From Apus apus (lineage: Eukaryota > Chordata > Aves > Apodiformes > Apodidae), in NCBI RefSeq assembly GCF_020740795.1, contig NC_067291.1, forward strand, positions 11,660,780 through 11,724,779: a stretch of DNA of 64,000 bases. The letters run 5' to 3'. The position numbers and the translations under genes are program-made. Shown here piece by piece: positions 1-46,726 of the stretch. A model generated the notes under the pieces. The model did not search any database, had not been told where the DNA came from, and saw nothing but the letters and a program-made list of their open reading frames with translations. Positions within the stretch are counted from its first letter, which is position 1, and each line of letters opens with the position of its first letter.

Positions 1-3000
1 AGTTGAGGAGAAAAGGAGGCAAAAGAAATAAAAAAAAAAAAAGGGGGAACGAAGTAAAAAGTCTAACAAAAATAAATAAATAAATAAATAAATAACCAAA
101 ACAAAAACAAGAAAGGAAACAAAAGAAAGGAGACAAGTATAAGGAGAATTATCACCTGGATGCCCATCAGAGCAGATCACCTAAAAGCCAAATGCATTAA
201 TTTCAACAGTGAGAGCTATGAAAATATTAACTAACAGATTTCCTTTTGAAAATGGGCTTTTCTACATGTAGAAAATGAGCCTCAGACATTTGTTTCACCT
301 TGTAATCTCTGTGCTAGCTTCCTTCTTAAAAAACAAAACCAAACCAGCTAGTTTTCCTTTGGCATTACCATGAGGTGGATCATAGCCATTTTTAAATGTC
401 ATGTAATAGGATTGTGTTCACCAGTCCAGATCAGAAATAATACACAATGCTGTTCCCAAATGGGGCTACACGTGAATGTCACTAAAATGCCATCCTGCTG
501 TTTGCTTTTGCAGTATGCTCAGTGTTTGTTTAGGAAATATGGCAGAAATTAATATAGTAAAAAATATGTATATAGCATATGACAGGCAAATTGGCCCAAG
601 AAGAACTTTTTGTTTGATCTCATGTTAACAGAATGGCTACAAATCCACGGCTGCAAACAAAAGTTCAACAGTATTATATTATATAGCTGTGAAGGTTGTC
701 CTGATCACTAGCCAGCAGAACAGAAGGTCAGGGAGTGTCTACACTTTTGAGCAACTCACTTCCAAGATCTGCATAATGGCCTGAGCAAGTCTGTGCTGAC
801 CTGGTGCCTTATTGTTCTGGAAATTCATGAAGGAAATACTCTCCAAGTTTTGAGGTTCCTGTTACCTGCCTGCAGGGAGAGAGAGGACAAAGTGGGTTTA
901 CATATACTGAAGAAGAACCAGAAAATGCCCTGATCAAACTGTAGGGATTTCTGAGATACTTGTGATGCCAGGGATGTTGCAGAGACACAGGAATGCACGC
1001 CCAGCAGCCCTGGCCTCCCCTGGCAGTGAAACAGGGCCAGTTCTTAAAGCCATCAAAAGGTTTTGGGTTACAAAGCATATTGTTTTCAATCACTTGTTCC
1101 TGAAATTATTTAAATTCTCCTCCCTTTCCTTCTTTTCCCCACATGAACTCAGCTTTGTGCGTGGTCTAAGGAGCTGTTGTTGTTACGATCAGAGTTTTTG
1201 AGCTGGCACGTATTTTTACAGTGATAAGCAATTGTTCTCATAAGCTGTTAGTGTCCTTGCTTTGCTTCAGGAGGGAAGAGAATAATTCAGAGTAAATTAC
1301 AGATTTGTTTCTGATTAAACTTCCTGGTTGGGGCCACTTGATGACATCTTTTCCTTTCCATACTCAGATTCTTCAAACCCCCTGCATCTGATCCATGCCA
1401 TTGCTGTGAACAACAGACATGCTGTCACCATTCCCATGACTGAATTACCAGTAGCATTGAAATTATTCAAATGTGTAAACTTATAGTAACTATGCTTTCA
1501 AGTAGTAATCAAGTTATCTCCTTGGGCTTTTTACTGTGATTATTATTGTTTTCTTCTCTCGGATTTGCTTTAACATGTACTGTTGGGATGTGGGGTCTGC
1601 TGCTAACGTAAACCCTGCAGGTTTTGGAGCACTGGGTCCATGCATGCACAGAAAACAAATCCAGAGTCTTGGATCTGAGGAACACTGAGGGCAGGAATTA
1701 CCTTTTCTTCTTATATCTTGTAAAGCGCCTATATAAACTTGAATAAAATGCCCAAATAACAGCAACTGGTATTTTTATCTGCTATCAATTCCAGCTGCAA
1801 TCTAAAACTTAGCAAAATAAATACACAGCTTTCTCAGATTTTTTTTTTAATTCATAATTCCTTGTCCTATCATTTCTACAAGTAAGTCTTGTATGCGAGC
1901 ACTTTATTGCACATTTTCAGCTGTGCCAGCTATTTCTCCTGGGGTGTCAGGTTGTTACGTCTTTTGTGCTCTCAATGATATTGATAAACTTCTCTGATTT
2001 ATAGGGATAACACTCATAATTTCTACATTAATTTCTTTTAGTATTTTGTAATCATTGCTTTCAGTAAACTGTGGCCATACCAATATTTCTGTGAAAATTT
2101 TCAGAATCAATCCCAAATTAGAGATGTGTACAACTGAGACGAACATCCCGTGGAAATGTTAAATCACTCCAGCTGTGGTGGCAGCTCTTTCAGTTTTCAT
2201 TCTGCACGCTTATGTATTTCAAAAATATACAACTAATGGCAACAGCAACAATTTTTGCATCTTTTATCTGAAATTAAAATTCACTAAACCGTATCAATTT
2301 CTACTCCCCACATACCTGTTTTATGGATCATTTCAAATGCTGACATGGCTGGCTCTGTGAAAAATCTCATAAATTTTAAAAAATCATTTAAAATGTTCTG
2401 TTACAGCATAACTGGAGAAGCAAAGGAGAGGAAATTCTTTCAGTAGTTATTATCAGCTTATCTTTATGATTGAGCAGTGACTACTGGGTGAAGGTATTTA
2501 CTTTTCAGTCCCTGCTAGATGTGTTGAGGGATGGCAGTGTTCCAGACAGAGCACACACTTCCTCCATCTCTACCAGGGTGCTTACCTAGCAGTTCAATTT
2601 CCACCTCATCAAGTGGAAAAGCCACACTCTTGCCATTTACAGTTTAAGTCGAATACCACAACTGACATACTCCTGTCCTGGCTTAATCCTGGCTCAAACC
2701 AGGACAACTCCCTTCTACTGTAATGTCTATTAATTTTACTCTGTCATGTCTCTTTTCCTCTCAAGATTGTCCATTGGTGAATAGAGAGACTGTAGCACAA
2801 AAACCAGCTCAATTTTTGAGATGCTGATAATCGGTTTTGTAAAGCGGAATGGCCACTAATCACTAATTCCTCCTTGCGTGCATCTTTGGGGCTGCGTTTG
2901 CTGCTGGAGAATCCCCCCCAGATCCTCAGCAGGTCATTAGCACATGGCCTCCTGACCCCCCCGTGCATACTGTATGAACACATTCTATTGCCTTTGCTGC

Positions 3001-6000
3001 ACCATGCAGCCTGGGATTTACACTGCAGCATCATTTATTAGGTCTTATGCCCTCAGCTAATGAGAAATTCAGAAATATAATAGGTTGACTTTAAAGCTGT
3101 CAGAGGATTGCAGTTATGTGTGGTCTAAGCTGCCCCTTCAGCAAATTAACAAATTAGCAGAAGTTCCAAGCAATAAAATTTTAATCCATCTTTTTATTCA
3201 ACTTTTAATCCATCACTATCTGGACTACTGGTTACTGACTTCCCTTGCCTTAAAAACTCACTTGCAAATACAGGAAGTATGCTCTCAAGAATGTATCAGC
3301 TTAGCTCAATAAAAATTGAATGACACAAGCTGTTTTGTACCAGGATGATATTTTGTAGCTGGCATCATAATGCAAGGGAAGCTTGCTGCTTGGCAGAGCC
3401 AAATTTGAACACATGAGCAATGCTTCCATGAGCTATAAATAGCCTCTCTTAATCCTGGCATTGATCTTCATGTGCTTGCTTAAGGTTCACCTACCTATAT
3501 TTGTATAGAATAAAGTAATTTCTTCGATTTTAAATAAAATCAGCTATGTCTCAATATAATGCTGAGCCCTACAGTTTGTTAGGATTTAACAGGCAGTTAT
3601 TAAAGATAAGAACTGTTCTCAGACTAAAAGCAGACACAAAGACCTAATAGCCAGTTAGTCTCCTACTTTGAAGCTGACCATTAATAAATAAGCATTTTCA
3701 TGTCCTCTACAATATTATTTTGCTGGCACACTTTCAAATACCTTCTTAGTCCTGACGTACAGACTGATTTGCTGCCATTTAGTAAAGCGCCTGAAGAGAA
3801 ACATCTGTAGTATAAACACTGATTATTGATCCAGTAATGGTCTAACTGAGAAGCAAACATCTGTTTTTCTGTTTTATCCTGATATCTAATATTACTAAAC
3901 AGAGGTGTGATATTTGACCAGGGATCACATCCACATGCCTCATGAAGATGCTACCATTTATAAAATTCAGGGAAAAGAAAGAAAAATTGCTTTTGCCACA
4001 TGAAGAAATGAATATAACTGAGTGTGTGACAGGAAGCTGAGAGGTTACATTTTTTTTTTGTGACAGCAACTTCTCAACACTGCTTTCATGTAACACTTCC
4101 ATTAACAATTGGGTTGTTACAGGCACCCTATCCCTACCTTCACTTGAATATTGCTGTTCTGGGAGGTGTGAATAGAAGGTGGTGTTACCTGCAGTCAAAG
4201 TCAAAGCTCTTCTTTCCCCTTCCTCCCCCACAAGAACACTCAAAGCTTTCAAGAAATGCATGTTAGTTTTTGAGGACACCTGCTTTTAAGCTGAGAGTGT
4301 TATTTGACTGATAAGACAGTTTGCTGTTTGACTTAATTTTTCATTTAAAGCCAAATTTTGAACAATTTGTTGGGCAAGTCGGGCAGTGGTTTTGGGCTGT
4401 GCTAACTGAGCATGTTTCCCCTTTTTCTCTAGAATTGGTATCAACTGCCTTAATGAAGTAAAAATGAATTCTGGGGATGTAGGTGTTTTGTGGGTTTTTT
4501 TGTTGTTTTGTTTTGTTGTTTTTGTGGGTTTTTTTCCCATAGAGGCTGAAATAGAGGCCACAAGGAAAGCTGGAATTAGAAGGATGTGTAGCTACTAGAA
4601 ATAAAGATTTCTGACATGGAAAGTGTGGAACACCAGAATCCACATGTTCAGCATGATCTTTTCTGCAACTAGATGATAAAAATAAAAAAAGGATAAGTCT
4701 CAATGCAATAGACTCAAGCCATGCACCCTGTACAGGTGAGTTGCTATGTGCCTATCATGCAATGTGCCCTGACAGTTTCTGCTTGAAGCTGTCATAGACT
4801 TGATTTAACAAGCCTGGTGCAAATCAGTGTTGGAATATGCTGGCAGAGCCATGAGGAGGAAGTTTCCTATATAGCATTTGATTTTACAGACAACGGATTT
4901 AAGAAGCAAAGCTTGAGGCATGACTTTTGAGTCTGTACTGTGGCAGCTGTGTACAAATAAGCAGCCTATACATTTGAAATCCTGAGAAGTAAACCAGCTG
5001 TGCATTGAAAGGTAGGCATTTGGATGTGGTAAATTTAGCCCTGACTCATCCAATGGCAATTTTGACACTTGGGTGGACTAAATTACTTTTAGGACTTGCA
5101 TCATGTTTTTACCAGATAGTCTGGTTGAGATTGGTTTAACCCATGCATATACCTATGGCCAGATTCTAGACCTTTCTCACTTGAAATAACTATACAGTAA
5201 TTTGTTTATATATAAGACATACAACATGGGTACGTTCTGGGTTATCAAGTTCCTTTCTTGCAGTAGTATTGATTAGTCTATTCCTTAAACTTATCAAATA
5301 ACATCTTAACACCAGACTTTTTTTTTTTTTAATTATTCACTAGTATTACTGTAAAAGGCTTTGAAGACCCTTTACTGCTCATAGCTAAGAATCCATTTCC
5401 AAGAACTAGTTAAAGTTTTCTCACAGCTTTGTTCTTCAAATTGAAGAGCTCTGTCCTCTCCCTGGTGTTAACTCCTCAGGTATTTACAGAGAGCACTCGT
5501 ATGCCAAGCTCCTCAGCCTCTCCCTGATGGACAGTGCTGTGTTTCCTCCTTTCTGTGGCTTCAACACGAGGGATCAGAATCGTGCCCATTACTGCAGGCG
5601 GGTGCATTTACAGTGGCATTAATCCCTCCCCATCTCTACCAGAAAGTGCAAGCCTGGCACGCTACAAACGCACCTGCTGCTTTTCCCCAAGCAACACGGG
5701 ATGCCCATCACCTGGATCTAAATGCTCAGCAACTTCTAGGAATAGTGGTTTTCATTTGTTTGCCTTGCACACAAGATTCATCCCACCTTTGTTTGCACAC
5801 GGACAGTTTAGTGTTGCCGCTCATGTATAAACAAGGTTTGACGCCAGAAGAAATGCTAAGGGATAAATTCAGACATGTGCCTCATTTTTCTTATTTTGTT
5901 GACATTTAAATGGAAAAGGTGAGTTCATCATAAAAACTCATTTTTGGAACGCTAAGGTCCTTAAGAGCCCAGCTAAATTCTGATGCAGAAAGAGACGCAT

Positions 6001-6019
6001 ACTTTTTCTTGCGAGTTTC
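1..6019. other. Intergenic region upstream of TM6SF1
   Basis: AT-rich sequence with stops in all frames at short intervals; the longest open stretch is 145 codons on the minus strand (3842-4279) and shows no family resemblance. It holds a T/G-rich simple tract at about 4490-4535 and short A- or T-runs. From human gene order, as I recall it, BTBD1 should lie further left in the opposite orientation; none of its exons is recognisable here. Confidence 0.7.
69..95. repeat. (AAAT)n short microsatellite in an A-rich tract
   Basis: About six AATA units follow an A-rich, purine-rich stretch that begins at position 1 and includes a long A-run at about 31-43. This may be the A-rich tail of an unseen element to the left or simple low complexity. 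Confidence 0.85.
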
Positions 6020-25132
<19,113 letters not shown>

Positions 25133-26724
25133 CACAACTGTTTTCAGCTCCTCTTTTTGGCGATGTGTATCGTTGGGTTGGGATGTGATTGAACTGCTCA
25201 AATGGAACCCAAACGAAGGTGTGTAAAATGGCACAAGTGTGTAAAGTTGCACGGTCTGTTTTGTTTATCCTACTCAGAAGGGGAAAATAAAGACGACTGC
25301 CTTCAGTACCACTTCTCAGCATTGTGACTTTGCTAGTTCACAAAGCTATTTTTAAGTAAGCTGCTTTGACAGTTTTAGAAATACTGCATGAAGTTAAATA
25401 ATAATAATGATGTCAGTGTTTAGCCTTCACACACTGAAGAATATCAGTGCTAGCAATCCCTAGGCAGAGCTGCTGTTGAATGTGAAGGTCAACATTTTGA
25501 AGTGTCAAAAATTAACATACATTAAGTCTGTCACATGCACATGTTTTATTTGTCAGGAAGTATGCCTTGTGGGTCAACCTTGCTAAAAATCCCAAGTAAT
25601 CTTTTAAGAAGCAATCAACTCTTGTGGTAAGACTCCATATATAATAAGCAAATCAGATAGTTTTGTTAAATCTTTTAGGGCTTCACTTCTGCAAGGACTG
25701 CTCATTTCCTGGAAGTTAGGCATGTGCTTACTAGCACTTCATAGCTGGGCAACAGAGGGCTCATTACCTGGAGCAATCAGGCCTTACTCTGTAGCATGAA
25801 TTTTCAGAGGGGAGGGTATCCTGGCTGTGTTCTTCACTGCAGCAGCTTTTACTAATGCTGTTGGGTCATAAACAAGTAGCAGCAAATACAGTGACCTTGG
25901 TTTGTGTGGTTTCTGTTTGCAATTACATCTATTTCTATGACTTCTGTGTGTATTTATACCAATAGCAGTATATTTAGTGCCTTTCTCACAGATGAAATCA
26001 GCTGATACCTTTTAACTGGAAACACTTTATTTTGGGATGTTGACTTTTGGGTGTTTTGATTTAGAGAATTTTGTCTTATAAACCTAATCAGTCACAAGAA
26101 AGCATCAGCTCATGCGCATGCATGTCACACCCTGACAGGGGGGGCTTGGAGAGCAGCAAGAGGTTCATGCTTTAACTCTCTCCTGCTGAACACTGGGGTG
26201 TTGTTCCCAGCAGTGCTCAGAAGAGAGAACTCCTGGTTTTATACCTCCAGCCAAAGGGGCAGGTCCAAAACAGCCACAACGCATCTTGGTCAGTGCTTCT
26301 TGGCAAAAAGGAACTTAGCCATAATTTCCTCCAGCTCCCAGCCTCCCTGGCATGGGATCCCTCCAGGTACACTAGGTGTTGGGATAGCTCCAACCCTGTG
26401 TGTCCTCCCAGGAAAACAAGCCGAGAGCTGTTGGGCTGGAGCAGGACCCGCTGTCTCACAAACAGGTATTTGAGCCTCCAATGTTACTGCTAATGTTTTT
26501 AAAGAAACTTTGAGTACATTCAAGGTGAATTTAATAACCTCCTGTTATCCAGAAAAGGCAAAGTACAGAAAAAATAAAGATCTCACCTGCACTTTTATCT
26601 ATTATGGTCAACTCATGTTAACAGAATGTTTTGCTTTAATACTTGACTTACATTAATACCTCACATTATTACACGTATGAAGCCAAATATGATGCTAACT
26701 TAGCTGCTTACAACCTCAAACCTT
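25133..26724. other. TM6SF1 3' UTR and gap between convergent gene ends
   Basis: Contains the TM6SF1 3' UTR (at least to about 25305) and then about 1.4 kb to the inferred HDGFL3 3' end. A GC-richer patch at 26200-26460 has open frames on both strands but no recognised product. Another + strand AATAAA lies near 26574. Confidence 0.7.
25286..25291 (+). terminator. TM6SF1: Candidate TM6SF1 polyadenylation signal AATAAA
   Basis: AATAAA occurs 154 bases after the stop codon, followed within 40 bases by a TG-rich stretch (CATTGTGACTTTGC). It would give a very short 3' UTR. A further AATAAA near 26574 would give about 1.45 kb and bring the end close to the HDGFL3 3' end. Transcript data are needed to choose. 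Confidence 0.5.
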
Positions 26725-27887
26725 ACTCCCAATACACATTCCAATAAATTTATTCTGTAAAAACAATACATTTTTTTGTTTCCTTTTTGTTTTCTTTTTT
26801 GTTTTTTTGTTGTGGTTTTTTTTTCTTAGTTTTTTACAGTAAACTCGTCAACTACAAACCTTGAATACGCAAAAGATGTTCCAAGGACAAGCATAACAAG
26901 GATTGATAAAACCAGACTAAATATGTTTTCACAATAAAAGCTGGCATAAAAATAAATAAAAATCTCTATTATCACAATAGCAACAATAATGTACACAGAA
27001 TAATGGATTTGGAATGCTTACTTACTAGTCTAGTTCTATTTCCAAAAGGAAAAAAAAGCCAGAATGACAGCATCCTTTTTTAAGCCTTCCTTTCATTATT
27101 TAAAATGGATGTTTTCTTTTGGTTTCCCATAGGGTTCTATATCACAGTAAGCTTAAAAATGGAAAGCATCCAAATGAATGGTTTCAAATTGTGTTGGCAT
27201 TGGAAAAAATCCTTGTATTAATCTAAAGAAACACAAAAAGACTTTCACTAACTCCACATATAGGAACTAAGTCAGATAGTGTACATTACATCATGATTTT
27301 GAGAAGTATTAAGAGTATAACTAGCTAGGTACTTCTAATAAGGAAAGGTATTTTATTACATTATTGAACTTGGTGGTGATCTCAACTGAAGAAGAATTTT
27401 TCTTTTGTGTTGTAAACTGATCAAAATCAACAAAGTATGGATAGAGGGAAATTTAAAGTTATGTTTGGAGGTGGAAGATATTGTTGTAGTCTTGTATGGA
27501 GGGGACTAATTTCTAAGATTTACTTGTTTTTTTTAAAAAATGCTGATTTAGAATGATATAATCTGGAGTTACACCTTTTCTATCTAGAAAAGGAATCTCA
27601 TACATGTTCAAGTACGTGATATCTTCATAAACCTCAGCCACTGGTAAAGGGCAACTTCATGCAACCAAATAATATGAAAATCAAAAAGTAACCCTTAGAA
27701 AAAAGGGTACAATGTCATTGCTGCAAACACAACAGATAGGAATGTGAATAATGTGCATACAAACTGGGATGCTGTTGATGATACTAATGAGCAGATGTGG
27801 TGACTCATATCAAATCCAAGAATATTAGACAACCAAACATGTAACCTTCTCATGTTTTCCCTTAATATTCAGCAGTCATTTTGTTGG
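26725..27887 (-). other. HDGFL3: HDGFL3 3' untranslated region (extent inferred)
   Basis: This AT-rich sequence after the stop has two minus-strand AATAAA signals, at 27357-27352 and 26754-26749. The distal one gives about 1.15 kb of 3' UTR. The exact cleavage site cannot be read from sequence alone, and a longer UTR is possible. A T/G-rich low-complexity tract at about 26770-26830 (A/C-rich on the transcript) lies just before the distal signal. Confidence 0.5.
26749..26754 (-). terminator. HDGFL3: Candidate distal HDGFL3 polyadenylation signal
   Basis: TTTATT on the + strand reads AATAAA on the minus strand, embedded in the palindrome AATAAATTTATT. It is the last canonical signal before the intergenic gap between the two convergent genes. 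The proximal alternative is at 27352-27357. Confidence 0.45.
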
Positions 27888-41915
<14,028 letters not shown>

Positions 41916-44900
41916 CTGTGAGACAGAAATAGAAAAAATATTATTCCTGAATGTGGTGTCCCTCATTCAAGAACCTCTACCAAGCCACGGAAGTGCTAGC
42001 GCAGGTATCCCACAACCCTGGGGGGTGCCTCTGTGCTGTGGTGGGGAATGGCAGAGGGCTGCTGATTTTTCAGGCAGGCAAGTCACCCAATGTCAGCACG
42101 GGACAGAAACACTACAAGGAGCCAAGACCAAGGAGCAGACTAAGAGTTTTAATGATTTCATGGGCATTATAACACAGAAAGGCAATAAAATACTCTGTTT
42201 AATTTAAGTGTTAACTTCAGATGCTGCCTCATCAAAGGCACCGAAGCCCAGAGGGTAATCCTGTCTGTCTCACAGCCACCTAAATAACTTCTGTAACAAA
42301 TGGGGAACAGATGGCACCTCTGAGACTCTGCAGCTGGAAAACTGGACAATCTCTCATCAGTGCTTCCTGGTGGTGTTGGTGGTACCCAGTGTAAAATGCA
42401 TAACGCATGCTAGGCAGGAGGGCCTGGGACTCTCCTTCCCCTAGTAACTGGTTTTGGCCCCTGCTCCCCTCTGCATTCCATCTCTTCTTTCATATTGTAT
42501 TCCTGGCCTCATATTTCTCAAGATACAGCTGCAGAGCAGCTAAGGGAGGGACAGTGAGGGGGCTCTCCTGAGATATAAATGGGATAGGATAAACTCTTCA
42601 GGGTGAGCGGTGCCTAGACCTCATCTTCCAATGTCCAAATGTGAGCATTGGCTGTGAAGCAGAAGGTTAGGCCCGTGGTTTAGACTTGTCCATATCTATT
42701 TTTTCAGTCCTTTTCAAGAGAAATAACAAGAGTCCAGGTGCCTACTCACACAAATGAGAAACACAGCACAACTTTAAAAAAGACAGAAGTGCCTGCCTTC
42801 CCAGAAACGTCACTTCTGAGCATATGCGGGCATCTAACATTAAGTGTCCAGAGAACTCTCCAGCTAAGAAGAGGGAGCCTAATGAATCTAGGTATCTGAA
42901 GGGTAACACCAGAGAGCAGGTGAATGGCTTCCTGCCTGGGTCTCAGGCAACTCAATCACAACATAGGCATATTGAATCCTGCCAAATGTCACTGGAACTG
43001 AGAGCAAAGTGCTGACAAACCAATGTTATACAAAATCTGCTTCTCAGCAGAGCACAGGGATGGAACCTGCATGTTTTCACTCAGGAGGCCAGGCTCACAT
43101 GTGCTTTCCTTCTCTTTTCCTGCTGAAGGACCCCAAACACTGAATTCTTGTTGATTAATAAACACCAGATTGTTTTCAAAGGATGTTCTCTTTCACTGTA
43201 AAGCATCTGCTGGCTACGTAGCTCTCAAAGGAGTATGAGTTTTTATAAGAATTTAAGTCTTTTTGGTCTTTCTGCAAAGGACACCCATTGGGGACAGAGA
43301 AACCAGAGCCAGATGTGGAGCTGCAACATCACAGGACTCCTTTCTGTTAAAGGAATGGATGCCTAAGGTTTATGTCTCAGTGGAGCATTTGCTGAATCTA
43401 TGCCAAAATCAGGGGTATAAGAGCACATCCAAACCATTCCAAACCATTCCAGTCTGTTTTCTGTGGTATGGCCCAGGGGTGTGGATAGTGGGGCTCTGGC
43501 ATGCTGGGCTGTATGTCACCATGTCTGCAGGAGACAATCCATGATGGACAGAGTTGTCACAGGCCTTGTGGACACAGCAATTACACAACTTCTTTTACTT
43601 AAAAAAGCAAATGAATTGATAAATAAAAGGAGAATCTGTTATTTGAATGCACATAGAAGGAAGATACACACTGGTGGAAGACAGAAGTGTGCATTTGCTT
43701 TCAGCTCAGCTGTATGCAAGAGGGAACTGAAACAACATGACAGGTTGTTCAGTCTCCTCTTCATCACCAGGAATACACAGAGGAAAAACTGCCACAGATA
43801 TATTTTTAGAACTCATTATATTCTGACATAAACTATTTGGTTTTAAGTAAGTGCCCACAATGTGGGTACTTGCTCACTAATTTATGTTTTAAATATTGGT
43901 ATTAGACTATAAAAGTGAGAAACGGACTGCAGGGGAAAACCAGCACAACTCACTTTACAAACCGAGAGCAAGTCAGGGAGACAGCATGACCCACTCTGCA
44001 ACATGTTTTGTTTGCTTAAAGATGGAATTATCTACGTGTCAGAACAAAAAGGCCATGCTGGCAGTTTCCCCAAGTACAGGGGTTACACACCTAACTGTCT
44101 GGATGCCACAGCCATCATCCTCTGTGTTACGACAAGGAAGACGTCCAGAGAGAGACCAGACCCCAGAAAAATGCGGACTCTCACAACTGAGATGAACAAT
44201 GTCTGCTGGGACTTGAGTGTGAATCTCATTTGGCTGCTTGAAACACAGCACCAGCTCTGGGCTGCACTACAGAGCAACACAGTCCAGTTACTGCCTCAGC
44301 CCTTTAGGAATTTCTCATGAACTAAAGCGAACAGCTGTAAATGATCAGTGAAGCAGAGGAATGAAGACATGCTTAGTAGGCAACAGAAGGGAATGGAGAT
44401 CTTAGATCACACAACATGCTATGCTCCAAAGCAGTGAGGATTTTTTCCTGAGCAACATCCCAAGTGGCTTTGAGCCTCATGTCGTATTCCCAGCAGTTTA
44501 TACTGTTAGCTAAGGAGCAGCATCAGATTGACAAAGGACAGCACACACATCTGTCACACAGCTCACCTGCTCCCCATTTTGTGGCACATTGCTTTATTCA
44601 TCCAAGTATCCCCTCTGACTATGTATCATCACAGAAAACCATAAAAAAGCTTTTCATAGCTTTTGAAAGTTGGCATACACATACAAACACACGCAGTATA
44701 AATCTGCACTAAACAGCTCAAGGACAGACTGTTAATGCTCCCACTCTAACATTTCACTGTGCAGCTGAGGTCAAGACTTTTCCTGCCTTCAGTGATTTCT
44801 CTGTGAGCTCCCCAGCTCTCAGGCTTATGTCACTAGTATTGTAATGAGGTTGAATATGAAGTGACAGTGCTATCTTACAGCCATTTAACTCAGTGGCAAA

Positions 44901-45559
44901 AGCTCCAGGGAATTTATTGAAGGATGAGACCCTCCCTGCCATGAGGAAAGATCTCATTCCTTTTTACCTGTTTAACACAAATCCCTGCATTACACATCAG
45001 AAGAGGAGAGCTTGGCACAGTCCACCCATTCCCAGCAAAACCACCTCATCCCTCTGTGAATGCTGAGCCCCAAAGTGCTTATTTAGCTGCAGAATAACCC
45101 TATCACTCCTTCACAATTGCTGGTGTTTTGCAGTAACAGAAAGCCAGCAGTACAAGCAGCCATACTGCAGTGCCCTGCTGCTGCACTCAGTCACAATTTA
45201 TTCCCATCTTATGTTTTGGTTACATATGCTGAATATTTGGATCTGATATTATTCCCCATATCAGCAAGATCAAAGACAGAGAGAGAGGGAGGGAAAGAGC
45301 GAGCCCGTGAGCACAAGAGCGAGAAAAGCATCACTGCTTCGAACCAGGAACAAAAGAGATAAGTGCACCCATACTAGGACACAGTGTTGTAGTCACAGAA
45401 ACCTCACTAATGACTAAAGCATCTGTCTATCAGAGAGCCAGACTGTGATTGCATTTTGCTCCTAGAAGGAAACAAATAGATTCTAAAGTGCCCGTTAGAT
45501 CTGCAATCAAACAAGAGATTCATCCCCTCCTGAAGCAGAGCAGGCAGTGGGCTGGAGCT

Positions 45560-45780
45560 GCTGTCACAAAGCAGTGAGCAGTGCATGGCGTGCAAATTTG
45601 ATATGTGCATCAGCAACATCATGGGCAGACGCTTCAATTACGGCTAAAATTAAAGCAGGTGGTTTCAGATTTCCAGTTTTATCCCCTTTGCTCCCGTTGC
45701 TGTCATCTGCCTAATGAATAACAATTGCTTTCTTTTTGCACAACCTCAGCAGAGCTGCACTTCCCAGCATTTTTTTGCCA
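45560..45780. promoter_or_regulatory. Candidate enhancer / conserved non-coding block A
   Basis: Within 220 bases are clustered homeodomain-type cores (CAATTACGG and AAAATTAAAG at 45635-45655, CTAATGAATA at 45711-45720), an E-box CATCTG, and a SOX-like AACAATTG at about 45720-45727. It is non-coding and has little simple sequence. Conservation cannot be tested here; the call is a guess from motif density and texture. Confidence 0.25.
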
Positions 45781-45814
45781 ACCGAGCAGCAGAGCTTTAA
45801 AGATGTAACTGTGC

Positions 45815-45835
45815 TTTTTTTTTTTTTTTTTTTTT
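45815..45835. repeat. Poly(T) run, 21 bases
   Basis: Twenty-one consecutive T residues lie in HDGFL3 intron 1, next to a candidate conserved non-coding stretch at 45560-45780. Read on the minus strand it is an A21 tract. No flanking target-site duplication or retroposed gene is recognisable. Confidence 0.95.
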
Positions 45836-46708
45836 CTTTTGGTAAACAAATGCCAGGCTTCTAGGGTCAGGAACACTGAACAGAAAATTCAGCCTGGACC
45901 TCTCAAACCAGAGCAGGGCTTTATCAAATGGTGTTGCTAGGGACTACCAATCTGCAAGCAAATCTGCCTCCTTTCACAGTAGTTTACAGGCTGGAATGTA
46001 TATGCAGCACGAATATTTTGCTCTCAGTGGTGCTGATCAATTACTGACTTCTCAGGTAGCATTTCCAACTGATTCTTACAGGCTGGGCTTGGCAGTACTT
46101 AACTGCAACACCTTCCTCCCAGCTGCTATGCTATTAAGCACCCTGGGAGACAGGCAGTGGCTGGGTGGGTTGGACTGGAGCTGCAGAGCTCTAGCCCTGC
46201 GAGGAGGATGCGGAGCTCCCTCCGAGAACAACAGTGGCTCCCAGAAGCACAAAGCATCCCCGTGCCTGTCTGTGGGATAATGTGGCATATTCCAGACAGG
46301 CGGAGGAGCTCCCTGGGAGGGCTCGTGCAGAAGCAGAGGAAGCTGCACCCCCTCCTGGGTGTTCTGCTCTGCAGAGCTCTACATTCCCTGCAAAACGGGG
46401 AACGTGTCTCTCTGAGACACAGAGAAACTGGCAAGCTTTGTCTCTGCCTGTCTCTGTAAAGCAGCTTTCTGTGGAGCTTTACGTTCCCGCGGCAGTCAAG
46501 GAAGGGGCAGTTCTGACCATCCAGGCGGAAGGGCATCCCAGATGCGTCTTCTTCCACTTGGAAGGACAGCAGGTGTCATGTTGTATGGCTATCACAAAAT
46601 CTCTGTGCTGTGGATAAGCTGCTGTTCAGAAGCAAGAATTCCAGACTGTCAAGAGTGGCTTTCAGACCAGACTCTGTTCCATTGTGCTCCAACAGAATTT
46701 TACATTGG

Positions 46709-46726
46709 AAAAAAAAAAAAAAAAAA
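46709..46726. repeat. Poly(A) run, 18 bases
   Basis: Eighteen consecutive A residues follow TACATTGG. The upstream 600 bases are relatively GC-rich, which raises the idea of a retroposed transcript, but I recognise no parent gene and no AATAAA lies close upstream. Confidence 0.9.

Noticed and set aside
3842-4279. 145-codon minus-strand open frame upstream of TM6SF1
   Set aside because: No family resemblance, low-complexity Phe/Ser composition and no flanking gene signals; fits chance.
4490-4535. T/G-rich tract, with similar ones at 40655-40715 and 26770-26830
   Set aside because: Simple low-complexity sequence with no consistent unit; not a satellite and not telomeric.
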